Positions 15,489 through 21,505 of a stretch of 26,724 bases of DNA are shown here, one piece after another. The notes under the pieces were generated by a model. That model had not been told where the DNA came from. It did not search any database and saw only the letters and a program-made list of their open reading frames with translations. Each line of letters begins with the position of its first letter. Position 1 is the first letter of the stretch. The position numbers were made by a program, and so were the translations under genes. This DNA is from a virus, in IMG/VR virus record IMGVR_UViG_3300037166_000313, positions 1 to 26,724 of that record. One strand, given 5' to 3'.

Positions 15489-15523
15489 CTGGTTGCTGGT
15501 TGCTGGTTGCTGGTTGCTGGTTA
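15489..15523. repeat. Heptamer array C, near-perfect, between two genes
   Basis: Four identical CTGGTTG units and a fifth, CTGGTTA, filling the leader of the 142-aa tail gene and overlapping the stop codon of the 54-aa gene. It is the most regular array in the window and so the most prone to slippage. Confidence 0.9.
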
Positions 15524-15685
15524 TTCGCTGGCCGGCTTGGGATGGGTTACGGCCGAAATGATCTCCTGCAGGATGGGCGTATCCCAGTAGAGCGCCGCGC
15601 GCTCGGCATCTGTTCTGCACGCCCGATAGGCCGCCAGCGCCTCTTTGCGCGTCATTGGCTCTGTGGTGTTGATTGGTTCACTCAT
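15521..15685 (-). CDS. Small hypothetical tail-region protein
   Basis: A 54-aa open frame, ATG 15685 to TAA at 15521. It fills the gap between two leftward genes with 9 nt before and 40 nt after. The sequence is helical and charged (TTEPMTRKEALAAYRACRTD, AERAALYWDTPILQEIISAVTHP). Composition matches neighbours, and its stop coincides with the end of the heptamer array. Function unknown; it may be a minor tail accessory or chaperone. Confidence 0.6.
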   Translation of the reverse strand: MSEPINTTEPMTRKEALAAYRACRTDAERAALYWDTPILQEIISAVTHPKPASE

Positions 15686-15694
15686 AAAACTTGG

Positions 15695-16057
15695 TCAGGG
15701 GTCGCACGCGAGGACCTGCACGAGGCAGGCTGCGGTGTTGGCTTTGGCGTAGATGGTCACTGCGGGATCTGGCGGAATGAACGCCGCCCGGTTGGGACTG
15801 AGCCGCGCGAAGACCTTCGCTCCCGCGTTATCCGTCGCGAGCTGGACGTAGTTGGTGGGGTCCGTATTGATGACCAGCAGCAGGTCGGCCGTCGCCACGG
15901 TGCCCAGCGGCAATGCCGCCCAGGCGGTGCCCACCGATTGCTGGGAACCCGACAGATTCGACCCAGCCAGGTTCTCTGCGAGATTCACCTGCGCTTGGAG
16001 CGTCTGAGTGCCCTTGTTCAGGCTGAACTGGAGCACGGTTCGTTTTTCCTGCGACAT
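15695..16057 (-). CDS. Hypothetical beta-rich phage structural protein
   Basis: A 120-aa soluble protein. The sequence alternates hydrophobic and polar residues (VLQFSLNKGTQTLQAQVNL; TADLLLVINTDPTNYVQLATD; CLVQVLACDP), which suggests a beta-sandwich. ATG 16057 follows a 95-bp gap that contains a hairpin repeat. It lies between the tail-terminator candidate and the tail-tube candidate. Possible minor virion protein; family not recognised. Confidence 0.6.
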   Translation of the reverse strand: MSQEKRTVLQFSLNKGTQTLQAQVNLAENLAGSNLSGSQQSVGTAWAALPLGTVATADLLLVINTDPTNYVQLATDNAGAKVFARLSPNRAAFIPPDPAVTIYAKANTAACLVQVLACDP

Positions 16058-16090
16058 TCAAGAGCCGCAAAGCGTCAACGGATAGCCGGG

Positions 16091-16130
16091 CTCTTCTCTC
16101 TCTCCCCGCGGGAGAGGGCTGGGGTGAGGG
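16091..16130. repeat. Dispersed intergenic hairpin repeat
   Basis: A CTCTCCCCGCGGGAGAG hairpin followed by GGCTGGGGTGAGGG, in the gap between two late genes. Its text matches a repeat I know from the intergenic DNA of many GC-rich bacteria. In a late operon it would form a stem-loop in the mRNA. No U-tract is present on either strand close to the stem. Confidence 0.6.
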
Positions 16131-16152
16131 CGGAATGGCCGGGACTTTGGAC

Positions 16153-16680
16153 TCAGTCCACATCCGAAGGCGCGCAATCAATCTCCAGCCGGACGGTCTC
16201 CGTCCAGGCCGCCAGGTCGCCCTCGACGATGCCCGCCTCGCCCCCGGTGTGCCGCACATCTAAGATAGTGAAATCAGCCAGGTCGGCGTAGTTGGGGTCG
16301 GTGGCCGCCAACGTCCGCGCGGCCACGGTGATTTGCGCCGCCATTTTCTTGGAATCCCACGCGCTGCCGTCCGCGATGGTGTAGAGCGCATCAATAACCT
16401 CGGCCACCAGCTCATCGCTATCCGCCGGCGGATCGGCCTCGCCCGCCCCGACTTCCACCGACGCCGGCGTCTTCACCTGCAGCGCCATTTGCACCGTGTA
16501 ACACCCCGTGTTCCGGATCGTGGTGTAGGACTCTGAGTAAGCGATTACCAGTGGCAGATCCTTGTTCCCCGACCGCTTAGCCGGCACCACCTGGCCCGGG
16601 CCGCCAACCTCGCACGCCACCAGGTAAGCCACGAAGGCACGATCGCACTTGGAAAGGATTCGATGAAAAGGCGCCGGCAT
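16153..16680 (-). CDS. Tail terminator / completion protein candidate
   Basis: A 175-aa protein with an alpha/beta look: FHRILSKCDRAFVAYLVAC at the N-terminus, LPLVIAYSESY, YTVQMALQVKTPA, then an acidic helix (DSDELVAEVIDALY) and a C-terminal WTETVRLEIDC strand. The 'VxxALxxI...W.E.v.l.i.c' ending and the order head-joining, neck, this gene, tail tube fit a tail terminator. The call rests on synteny and size. The stop codon is embedded in a short palindrome, TGGACT-C-AGTCCA. ATG 16680 is 44 nt after the previous stop, a gap that holds a GTGCCG/CGGCAC hairpin. Confidence 0.5.
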   Translation of the reverse strand: MPAPFHRILSKCDRAFVAYLVACEVGGPGQVVPAKRSGNKDLPLVIAYSESYTTIRNTGCYTVQMALQVKTPASVEVGAGEADPPADSDELVAEVIDALYTIADGSAWDSKKMAAQITVAARTLAATDPNYADLADFTILDVRHTGGEAGIVEGDLAAWTETVRLEIDCAPSDVD

Positions 16681-16724
16681 ATCAGAAACCGCCCAAGGTC
16701 AACCCGTGCCGGCGTCGGCACGTC

Positions 16725-17444
16725 CTATTGCTGCTGCTCATTAAACGCCAGCACGTCCTCCACCATTTTCTTCTCGAGATAGTCCATCATGGATTGGGTT
16801 TCCTCCGAGAAGGCCCGCTCCAACGCTTGCGAGGCATGCCGGGAGAGCGCCTGGCCGTCCTCGTCCTTTTTGGTATGCGCGAAGTTGGTAATCGAGCCGC
16901 GCACAATCCCCACGGCCGCTCCCGCTCCCCAAGCCGGCGCCGCGGTGCCCTTGGCGCGCCCATAAACGCGAGCATCGCCGCCCGTTTGTGGGGCCCCGGC
17001 TTTATCCGCCAGCGGGGCGAGCAATTTGATGCCGTCGAGCCAGCCGGCCGCCAGGAAGCCCCGCGAACGCTGCCGCATCGCGACCAGCTTCCGGATGGCA
17101 TCCTCCATTTCCTTTGCGTCCAGCCCGGGTTTCCCCGCCAGCCGGCGCCGCGCCATGATGATCAGCATCGCCAGCGTCTTGCCGTCGGCCCGCCCAGAGG
17201 ATGATCCCTGGTAAACGCGCCGCAGCCGCACCACCTTGCCGCGCGCGTTCTTGCCGATCATCGTCACGATGGTGCCCAACTCCCTCGCGATTTTGGTTTT
17301 GTCCGCGCGCGGCGTGTACCAGCACGCGCGCCGGCCGATGTAATAGAGCTTCGTGTCGATCACCTTCTCCGTGGTCCGGGAGGTGCGCTGCGCGTAGGCC
17401 ACCAGCGTCCGATCAAACTGAGATTGGTCCCACGTAACGCTCAC
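16725..17444 (-). CDS. Neck / tail completion protein candidate
   Basis: A 239-aa basic protein starting GTG 17444 (MSVTWDQSQFDRTLVAYAQRT). The start, with 'FDxxLxxYxxxxxRTxxKVIDxKLYYIGRRA', is shared by many phage proteins between head-tail joining and tail terminator genes (HK97 gp10-like position). The middle is rich in Arg/Lys (GKVVRLRRVYQG) and the C-terminus is helical (SQALERAFSEETQSMMDYLEKKM). Its leader is a heptamer array whose CGAAGGC unit supplies a GAAGG that could serve as a weak ribosome binding site. Assignment by position. Confidence 0.55.
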   Translation of the reverse strand: MSVTWDQSQFDRTLVAYAQRTSRTTEKVIDTKLYYIGRRACWYTPRADKTKIARELGTIVTMIGKNARGKVVRLRRVYQGSSSGRADGKTLAMLIIMARRRLAGKPGLDAKEMEDAIRKLVAMRQRSRGFLAAGWLDGIKLLAPLADKAGAPQTGGDARVYGRAKGTAAPAWGAGAAVGIVRGSITNFAHTKKDEDGQALSRHASQALERAFSEETQSMMDYLEKKMVEDVLAFNEQQQ

Positions 17445-17449
17445 TATGC

Positions 17450-17477
17450 CTTCGGGTTTCGGCCTTCGGCCTTCGGG
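17450..17477. repeat. Heptamer array D, in a gene leader
   Basis: CTTCGGG, TTTCGGC, CTTCGGC, CTTCGGG (+ strand). It occupies 28 of the 38 nt between the head-tail joining candidate and the next leftward gene. The complementary unit contains GAAGG, close to the GTG start at 17444. Confidence 0.8.
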
Positions 17478-17482
17478 CTTTC

Positions 17483-17794
17483 CTACTGCGTCGGGTCATT
17501 GCACTCGATCCGCAGAAACAAGCCGCCAGGCATCTGCTCCATCGTATCAATCCGGTAAGCGTTCCCAAGGTAGGTGATCTGCTGCTTGAGCTGGGGACCG
17601 GGAGTGGGGAAGACGCTGATTCGGACGATGAACTTCAAATCCGAGTGCAGCTTGAAACCGCCGGCCCCGAGGTCCTTGCCGCGCACGGCTGAGCCCGGCA
17701 GGATCGGGTAATCTTTTTTGTTCCAGGTGATCACCTGGGGCAGAGCCGCCTCGGCCTCGAGGAGCCCGGCATTGAATTCATCGAACACGCTCAT
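17483..17794 (-). CDS. Head-tail joining protein candidate
   Basis: A 103-aa protein, MSVFDEFNAGLLEAEAALPQVITW..., beta-rich after residue 20 (FKLHSDLKFIVRISVF, QQITYLGNAYRIDTMEQMPGGLFLRIEC). The 'itylgnayrId.v....gg.l.l.c..p' ending is a familiar pattern in small phage head-closure proteins. ATG 17794 sits directly behind a hairpin plus T-run at 17800-17833, and no Shine-Dalgarno is present (TTTTTGATTT before ATG). Its expression may depend on read-through. Confidence 0.6.
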   Translation of the reverse strand: MSVFDEFNAGLLEAEAALPQVITWNKKDYPILPGSAVRGKDLGAGGFKLHSDLKFIVRISVFPTPGPQLKQQITYLGNAYRIDTMEQMPGGLFLRIECNDPTQ

Positions 17795-17799
17795 AAATC

Positions 17800-17833
17800 A
17801 AAAAGCGCCGAGCGAACAGTGACGCCCGGCGCT
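17800..17833 (-). terminator. Intrinsic terminator-like hairpin before the head-tail joining gene
   Basis: In the leftward transcript AGCGCCG (17833-17827) pairs with CGGCGCT (17810-17804), 7 bp around a 16-nt loop, followed at once by a TTTTT run, 5 nt before the next ATG. It should cut or attenuate transcription between the capsid gene group and the tail gene group. Both arms and the T-run are seen; activity is inferred. Confidence 0.65.
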
Positions 17834-17868
17834 GGGGAGGTACCGGAGCTATGACCCTCCGGGTAAGA

Positions 17869-18114
17869 TTATTCCCGGCGATTGCCGCGCGCGGACTTAG
17901 CCGGCGCCGGATCGCGCGTCTCGGCCTGTGGCTCGCGCACTTCCACCTTCGTCTCGGCGCTCGGAGTCCCGGCTTCCGCCGGTTCCTTAAACTCGACCCC
18001 ACGGCCAACCGAAATGATGTTCCAGGCCGTCGCGTCCGACACGTCCACCACTTCACCGGGCTTGGCGGCCACACCGCCGCCAAGCATCACCGGCTCCAGA
18101 ATTCGTAGCTTCAT
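17869..18114 (-). CDS. Small head-region phage protein
   Basis: An 81-aa protein. The N-terminal half, MKLRILEPVMLGGGVAAKPGEVVDVSDATAWNII, matches a small protein commonly found just after the capsid gene in tailed phages (MKI.fl.pv..g....pGevvev.d..A..li..G.a). The C-terminal half is a charged, low-complexity tail (ETKVEVREPQAET) that includes an in-frame copy of the GGAGTCCCGGCTTCCGCCGG repeat. I chose ATG 18114, where conserved sequence begins; a GTG at 18174, overlapping the upstream stop in GTGA, would add 20 basic residues. Role unknown. Confidence 0.65.
   Translation of the reverse strand: MKLRILEPVMLGGGVAAKPGEVVDVSDATAWNIISVGRGVEFKEPAEAGTPSAETKVEVREPQAETRDPAPAKSARGNRRE
17963..17982. 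repeat. GGAGTCCCGGCTT... repeat, copy 1 (coding)
   Basis: GGAGTCCCGGCTTCCGCCGG, read in frame on the minus strand as PAEAGTP within the tail of the 81-aa protein. Related copies at 20117 and 20741 have CTTTAG in the middle. Confidence 0.75.
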
Positions 18115-18170
18115 ATTTGGGCGGTTGAGGATTGGCGCTCGACGCCGAATGATCCGCACCCGCAGCGGCG

Positions 18171-18647
18171 TCACTTATACTTCGCCGGCAAGATCAGCGA
18201 GAGGGAGTAGATGTACTCCGGCGACGCTGTGCCGCCGATGGCGTTGGTGGTCCGCAGATAAGCATAGTTCTGCACCGGGCCGACCAGGGCCACGGCGATA
18301 GTCCCCCTGCCCGTGGCCGGGTAGTTGGTGGTGACCGAGGCCACTGGCGAGAGCGTGGTCCACGTGCTGCCGTCCGTCGAGGACTGCAGGGTGCAGGCCA
18401 GCGTCGGGGTGGTGCCGGCGACGTTCGTCGCACTCAGCACCATGTAGGCATTGCCGAGCCAGGCGCCGTTGTTGGTGAACGTGCCGCTGGTGCCAGAGGC
18501 CGTGATGTCATTCCCCGAAACCAACTGCCAAACTCCAGGGCTGTCCCCCAAGGTTTGCTGGGCCGACGCGGTGGTCGGCAACATGGCGACGGAGGCGAGA
18601 AGGGCCATCGAAACGACAGCCGCGATATTTTTAAAACGGTTTTGCAT
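18171..18647 (-). CDS. Exported small protein in decoration-protein position
   Basis: A 158-aa protein directly after the capsid gene. This slot usually encodes the capsid decoration protein. Unlike those, it begins with a textbook signal peptide: MQNRFKNI, hydrophobic core AAVVSMALLASVAML, and TTASA before the cleavage site. The mature part is a beta-sandwich-like sequence (LGNAYMVLSATN, LACTLQSSTDGSTWTTLSP, YAYLRTTNAIGGTASPEYIYSLSLIL) of the 'LQ.S.DG.tW....' type. It could be a secreted cargo, or a decoration protein that has gained an export signal. No Shine-Dalgarno before ATG 18647; a GC hairpin lies between it and the capsid stop. Confidence 0.75.
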   Translation of the reverse strand: MQNRFKNIAAVVSMALLASVAMLPTTASAQQTLGDSPGVWQLVSGNDITASGTSGTFTNNGAWLGNAYMVLSATNVAGTTPTLACTLQSSTDGSTWTTLSPVASVTTNYPATGRGTIAVALVGPVQNYAYLRTTNAIGGTASPEYIYSLSLILPAKYK

Positions 18648-18679
18648 AAAAACTAGAACTAAGATTTTGTTTTGGTCGT

Positions 18680-18708
18680 GCCGGGGGACTTTCGAGGCCT
18701 GCCCCGGC
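18680..18708 (-). other. GC-rich stem-loop after the capsid gene
   Basis: In the leftward transcript GCCGGGG (18708-18702) pairs with CCCCGGC (18686-18680) around a 15-nt loop, 16 nt after the capsid stop. No U-tract follows directly, so mRNA protection or partial termination is more likely than full termination. Confidence 0.5.
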
Positions 18709-18723
18709 TATTGGTTGAATTGA

Positions 18724-20712
18724 TTACTGAGCGGCGCTATCAGTGGAGGCCGCGAACGATCCCACATGCCGGATGCCGACATCCGCGAGCATGTTGATCG
18801 TCACCTTGATCTGGTGCTGGTCCGCCAGCGTGTAGGGATCGACCACGACGTCCATCCCGATCCAATCAGCGATGATGAGGTCCGCCCAGTTGCCGAAGAT
18901 CATCTTGTCTCCGGCGATCTGCTTGGTGACCACCGCGCGGTAGCCATTCACTTCGCCTTCGCCCGGCTTGCTGCCGTTCTCCCAAATGAAGACCGGGTAA
19001 GTGCTGCCGACTTTCGGAGCGGCTTTGAGTTTCGCGCGCGCATTCGGCGTGGAAACGTAGGCCATGGCGCCCAGCAACGCGTTCGCGTTTGCAACCTGCG
19101 TTTCAAACGCCAGCGTGTGCGCCCAATCGGCGGCGGCGCCGAAGGTTACCGAGCCAATGCCCGGGGTTGCGAGGATGCCCAGCGGCTGCCCGCCGGCGCC
19201 CGTCCCGGCCAGGCCGGCCAGGTCGATGGCTAGAGCCAAAACGCGCGCGAAGTCCTCGCGAACGAGGCCCTCGACATCCACCGAGGACTGCGCCAGGAGC
19301 ATCTTGCCCAAAGCGGTAACGGCGGAGAGCCGGTGCGGAGAGAGTCCGACCTGCCCGAAGGTGAGGTTGCTGGTGGTCGTCTTGGCATTCTCAGCCACCC
19401 AGTAAGCGGTTGCGCCGCCGTTCTGGCTGGGGATGGCCACATCGCCGACCAGGCCGCCCAACTTGCGCGCGCCGAGTTCAAAGCAAACAGCCATATTGCG
19501 CAGCAGCTCGATCAAACTCGAGCCGAGCACATCGGTTTGGACGGTGTAACCGCCCAAATTGCCCGTGCCCTTGGAGAGGTCCCGGAGCATGGCGGCCATC
19601 TGCATCAGCTCGCGTTGTTCGCGCGTGCCGTGAACGATTTCGTTCGGGATGAAGAATCCGGCGGCGCTGCGGCCGCAGACTTTGCCCACGGCGTCGGAAG
19701 CTTCCTTCTCGATGCCATCGACCGCCTGGTGATTGGCCATGCGGTTGAGCGCGCGGACCAAACTCCAGCGTTTCACTTCCTTGTTGGACATGCCGATGTC
19801 GCCCAACTGGCGCAGTTCATCACCCGTGGGGGCGGTGATCGGCTTTGCCGAAAACTTGGTTTCGAGGATCCACTTCCGGAAGGCTTCCGGAGAGGTGCCG
19901 TCATTGACGGCCGTGAGGGCCTCGGCATTGCAATCGAACTGGCGGCCCAGCGCGAAAAGTTCGCCGGCGACTTTCATCGCGGCTTTGCCGGCCTCAGCTC
20001 GCACGACCGTCAGGTCGGGAGTGGCAGCGGCCGTGGCGGCGCCGCCGCCTGCCGGAGCAGTGAGGGCGGGAGCCGGGTCGAGTAACAGAGAGGATCGGTT
20101 CATATTTTGGATGTTCGGAGTCCCGGCTTTAGCCGGTGCCCCTTGGCTATTGGCGGGGGGCGATTGGCGATCTGCCATCCCCTCCACCGTGGTATCGAAA
20201 TTTCCTGCGGCAGCTTCCGCGCGCCCGACGCCGACGGTGTTATCCGCGGGGACTGGTACGAGCGACACTTCGTATGGCTCCCAATTGACAGCGCGCAGGG
20301 TTTCCACGCCCTCCTCGATGCTATCGGTGACCATCTTGTGAACCCGGTAGCCGATTGAGACCAGCTTGCGGATGCCATCCTTGACATCCTGGAAGACCTC
20401 TTCGGCCCGGGCCGATTTCCCGAATCTGACCGTGGCCCGCAGCCTTTTATCCTTGAGGCTGGCGGACTCGACGACGCCGACCTGGTCGGCCGTGTCGTGA
20501 TTCACCAGCAGCGCCGCTCCGGAGTTCATCCGGCTCAAGTCGCAGCTCTCGGGGGAGTGATCCAGAATCTCCTGCCCAAACCATCGTGCTACCGGCAGCT
20601 CGCTCGAACAGCTCATCTCGACCGTGCGCGCCTTTTCGTCGATAGCCCCACGTTCAAACGTGAGCGACCGAAAAAGCATGCCGGTTTTGATCGTCTTGCT
20701 CGTTGCTGCCAT
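18724..20712 (-). CDS. Prohead protease - major capsid protein fusion (HK97-type)
   Basis: A 662-aa fusion. Residues 1-165 are an HK97-family prohead protease: His72 in LLVNHDTADQVG, Ser119 in KLVSIGYRV, and the conserved WEPYEVSLVPVPAD (144-157) with an acidic candidate E148. Residues 166-210 are a disordered linker encoded by a heptamer array and a dispersed repeat. Residues ~290-660 are an HK97-fold major capsid protein: SLVRALNRMAN, then TVQTDVLGSSLIELLRNMAV, VAIPSQNGGATAYWVAENA, and C-terminal DVVVDPYTLADQHQIKVTINML. The protease is expected to cut the linker during maturation. Such fusions are known in several phages. ATG 20712 faces the divergent + strand connector gene. No Shine-Dalgarno. 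Confidence 0.93.
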   Translation of the reverse strand: MAATSKTIKTGMLFRSLTFERGAIDEKARTVEMSCSSELPVARWFGQEILDHSPESCDLSRMNSGAALLVNHDTADQVGVVESASLKDKRLRATVRFGKSARAEEVFQDVKDGIRKLVSIGYRVHKMVTDSIEEGVETLRAVNWEPYEVSLVPVPADNTVGVGRAEAAAGNFDTTVEGMADRQSPPANSQGAPAKAGTPNIQNMNRSSLLLDPAPALTAPAGGGAATAAATPDLTVVRAEAGKAAMKVAGELFALGRQFDCNAEALTAVNDGTSPEAFRKWILETKFSAKPITAPTGDELRQLGDIGMSNKEVKRWSLVRALNRMANHQAVDGIEKEASDAVGKVCGRSAAGFFIPNEIVHGTREQRELMQMAAMLRDLSKGTGNLGGYTVQTDVLGSSLIELLRNMAVCFELGARKLGGLVGDVAIPSQNGGATAYWVAENAKTTTSNLTFGQVGLSPHRLSAVTALGKMLLAQSSVDVEGLVREDFARVLALAIDLAGLAGTGAGGQPLGILATPGIGSVTFGAAADWAHTLAFETQVANANALLGAMAYVSTPNARAKLKAAPKVGSTYPVFIWENGSKPGEGEVNGYRAVVTKQIAGDKMIFGNWADLIIADWIGMDVVVDPYTLADQHQIKVTINMLADVGIRHVGSFAASTDSAAQ
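20117..20136. repeat. GGAGTCCCGGCTT... repeat, copy 2 (coding)
   Basis: GGAGTCCCGGCTTTAGCCGG, translated in frame on the minus strand as PAKAGTP in the protease-capsid linker. The CCGGCT-TT-AGCCGG part is a perfect hairpin. It lies 6 bp from heptamer array E. Confidence 0.85.
20143..20177. repeat. Heptamer array E, in capsid fusion linker
   Basis: TTGGCTA, TTGGCGG, GGGGCGA, TTGGCGA, TCTGCCA on the + strand. On the coding strand it gives the DRQSPPANSQ stretch between protease and capsid domains. Confidence 0.8.
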
Positions 20713-20889
20713 GTCGAAACTCGACAGCCGTCAACGGTTTGGAGTCCCGGCTTTAGCCGGTCAGGCCGAAATGGCTGGTGTGAAATAAGCCCCAACTTTT
20801 TCCTTGTTGAACAATACAAAGCAGCCCGTTTGTGCATCGGCTGCCCCGCCGTTGACCCCGCCCCAGACGTTGACCCCCTTCCTCAACCG
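20713..20889. promoter_or_regulatory. Divergent intergenic region, capsid / connector
   Basis: 177 bp between the leftward capsid gene and the rightward connector gene. It holds repeat copy 3 (20741-20760), a TTGTT-G-AACAA dyad (20804-20814) and TTGAC-like hexamers near 20853 and 20871 without convincing -10 partners. Promoters for both directions are expected here, but none is clear. Confidence 0.4.
20741..20760. repeat. GGAGTCCCGGCTT... repeat, copy 3 (intergenic)
   Basis: GGAGTCCCGGCTTTAGCCGG, identical to the coding copy at 20117, here in the leader of the capsid gene 29 bp upstream of its ATG. Confidence 0.85.
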
Positions 20890-21498
20890 ATGCCAGACGA
20901 CATCCCAAACAACGAACCGGACATCCTTGTCGCCGGCGACACTGCCACCTGGCGCCGACACCTCCATAATTACCCCGCCACGGGCGGTTGGGTCATCAGC
21001 TATGCGCTGGTGCAGCAGCAGAGCGGCCTGCAGATACTCATCACCGGCACCGCCGATGGCGACGATCACCTGGTCAACGTCCCGCCGAGCCTCACCGTGG
21101 ACTGGTCAGCTGGCGACTATACCGGCGCCGGTTATTGCAGCAACACGACGACGGGCGACCGTTTCACTATCTGGCGAGGCACGATCAAGATCGCGCCCAA
21201 CTTGGCCGGCGCCGATCAAGGCGATCCCCGCACCCATGCCCGGAAGGTGCTCGATGCCATCGGAGCCGTCCTCGAAGGCCGCGCGGGTCAGGAGGTGCTG
21301 GAAATGACGATCGAGGGCACCATTCTGCGCAAGGCCACCGTGGCGGACCTGCTGCTGCTGCGCGACCGCTATGTAATCATCGTCCGCGGCGAAAACGACC
21401 GGGAGAAGATCGCCAGCGGCCGTCGCACGGGCCGGCGCATCCTCACCCGCTTCAAAGGCGCCGATCAAGGTCGTTGGGGCATCGGCGACATCCGCTAA
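20890..21498 (+). CDS. Head-tail connector protein candidate
   Basis: A 202-aa protein, ATG 20890. The N-terminal domain (DTATWRRHLHNYPATGGWVISYALV, VDWSAGDYTGAGY, IWRGTIKIAPNLA) is beta-rich. The C-terminal part is helical and ends in a phage pattern: DPRTHARKVLDAIGAVLEGR, then EMTIEGTILRKATVADLLLLRDRY and a basic GRRILTRF. The 'dpRt.A.k.LdaI.a.leGra...y.i.gr.l.r....dLl.lRd.Y' pattern occurs in small proteins encoded next to lambda-type portals, which are thought to act in head completion or joining. It ends 7 nt before the portal start. The frame extends upstream of 20890 but there it is antisense to the capsid gene. Confidence 0.65.
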   Translation: MPDDIPNNEPDILVAGDTATWRRHLHNYPATGGWVISYALVQQQSGLQILITGTADGDDHLVNVPPSLTVDWSAGDYTGAGYCSNTTTGDRFTIWRGTIKIAPNLAGADQGDPRTHARKVLDAIGAVLEGRAGQEVLEMTIEGTILRKATVADLLLLRDRYVIIVRGENDREKIASGRRTGRRILTRFKGADQGRWGIGDIR

Positions 21499-21505
21499 AT
21501 CCTAA

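Noticed and set aside
15489-15523. CRISPR-like repeat array
   Set aside because: Units of 7 bp with no spacers; no cas genes in the window.
16148-16160. TGGACT-C-AGTCCA palindrome at a stop codon
   Set aside because: Six-bp arms with a one-base centre; too short to interpret, although TTTGGAC recalls the heptamer units.
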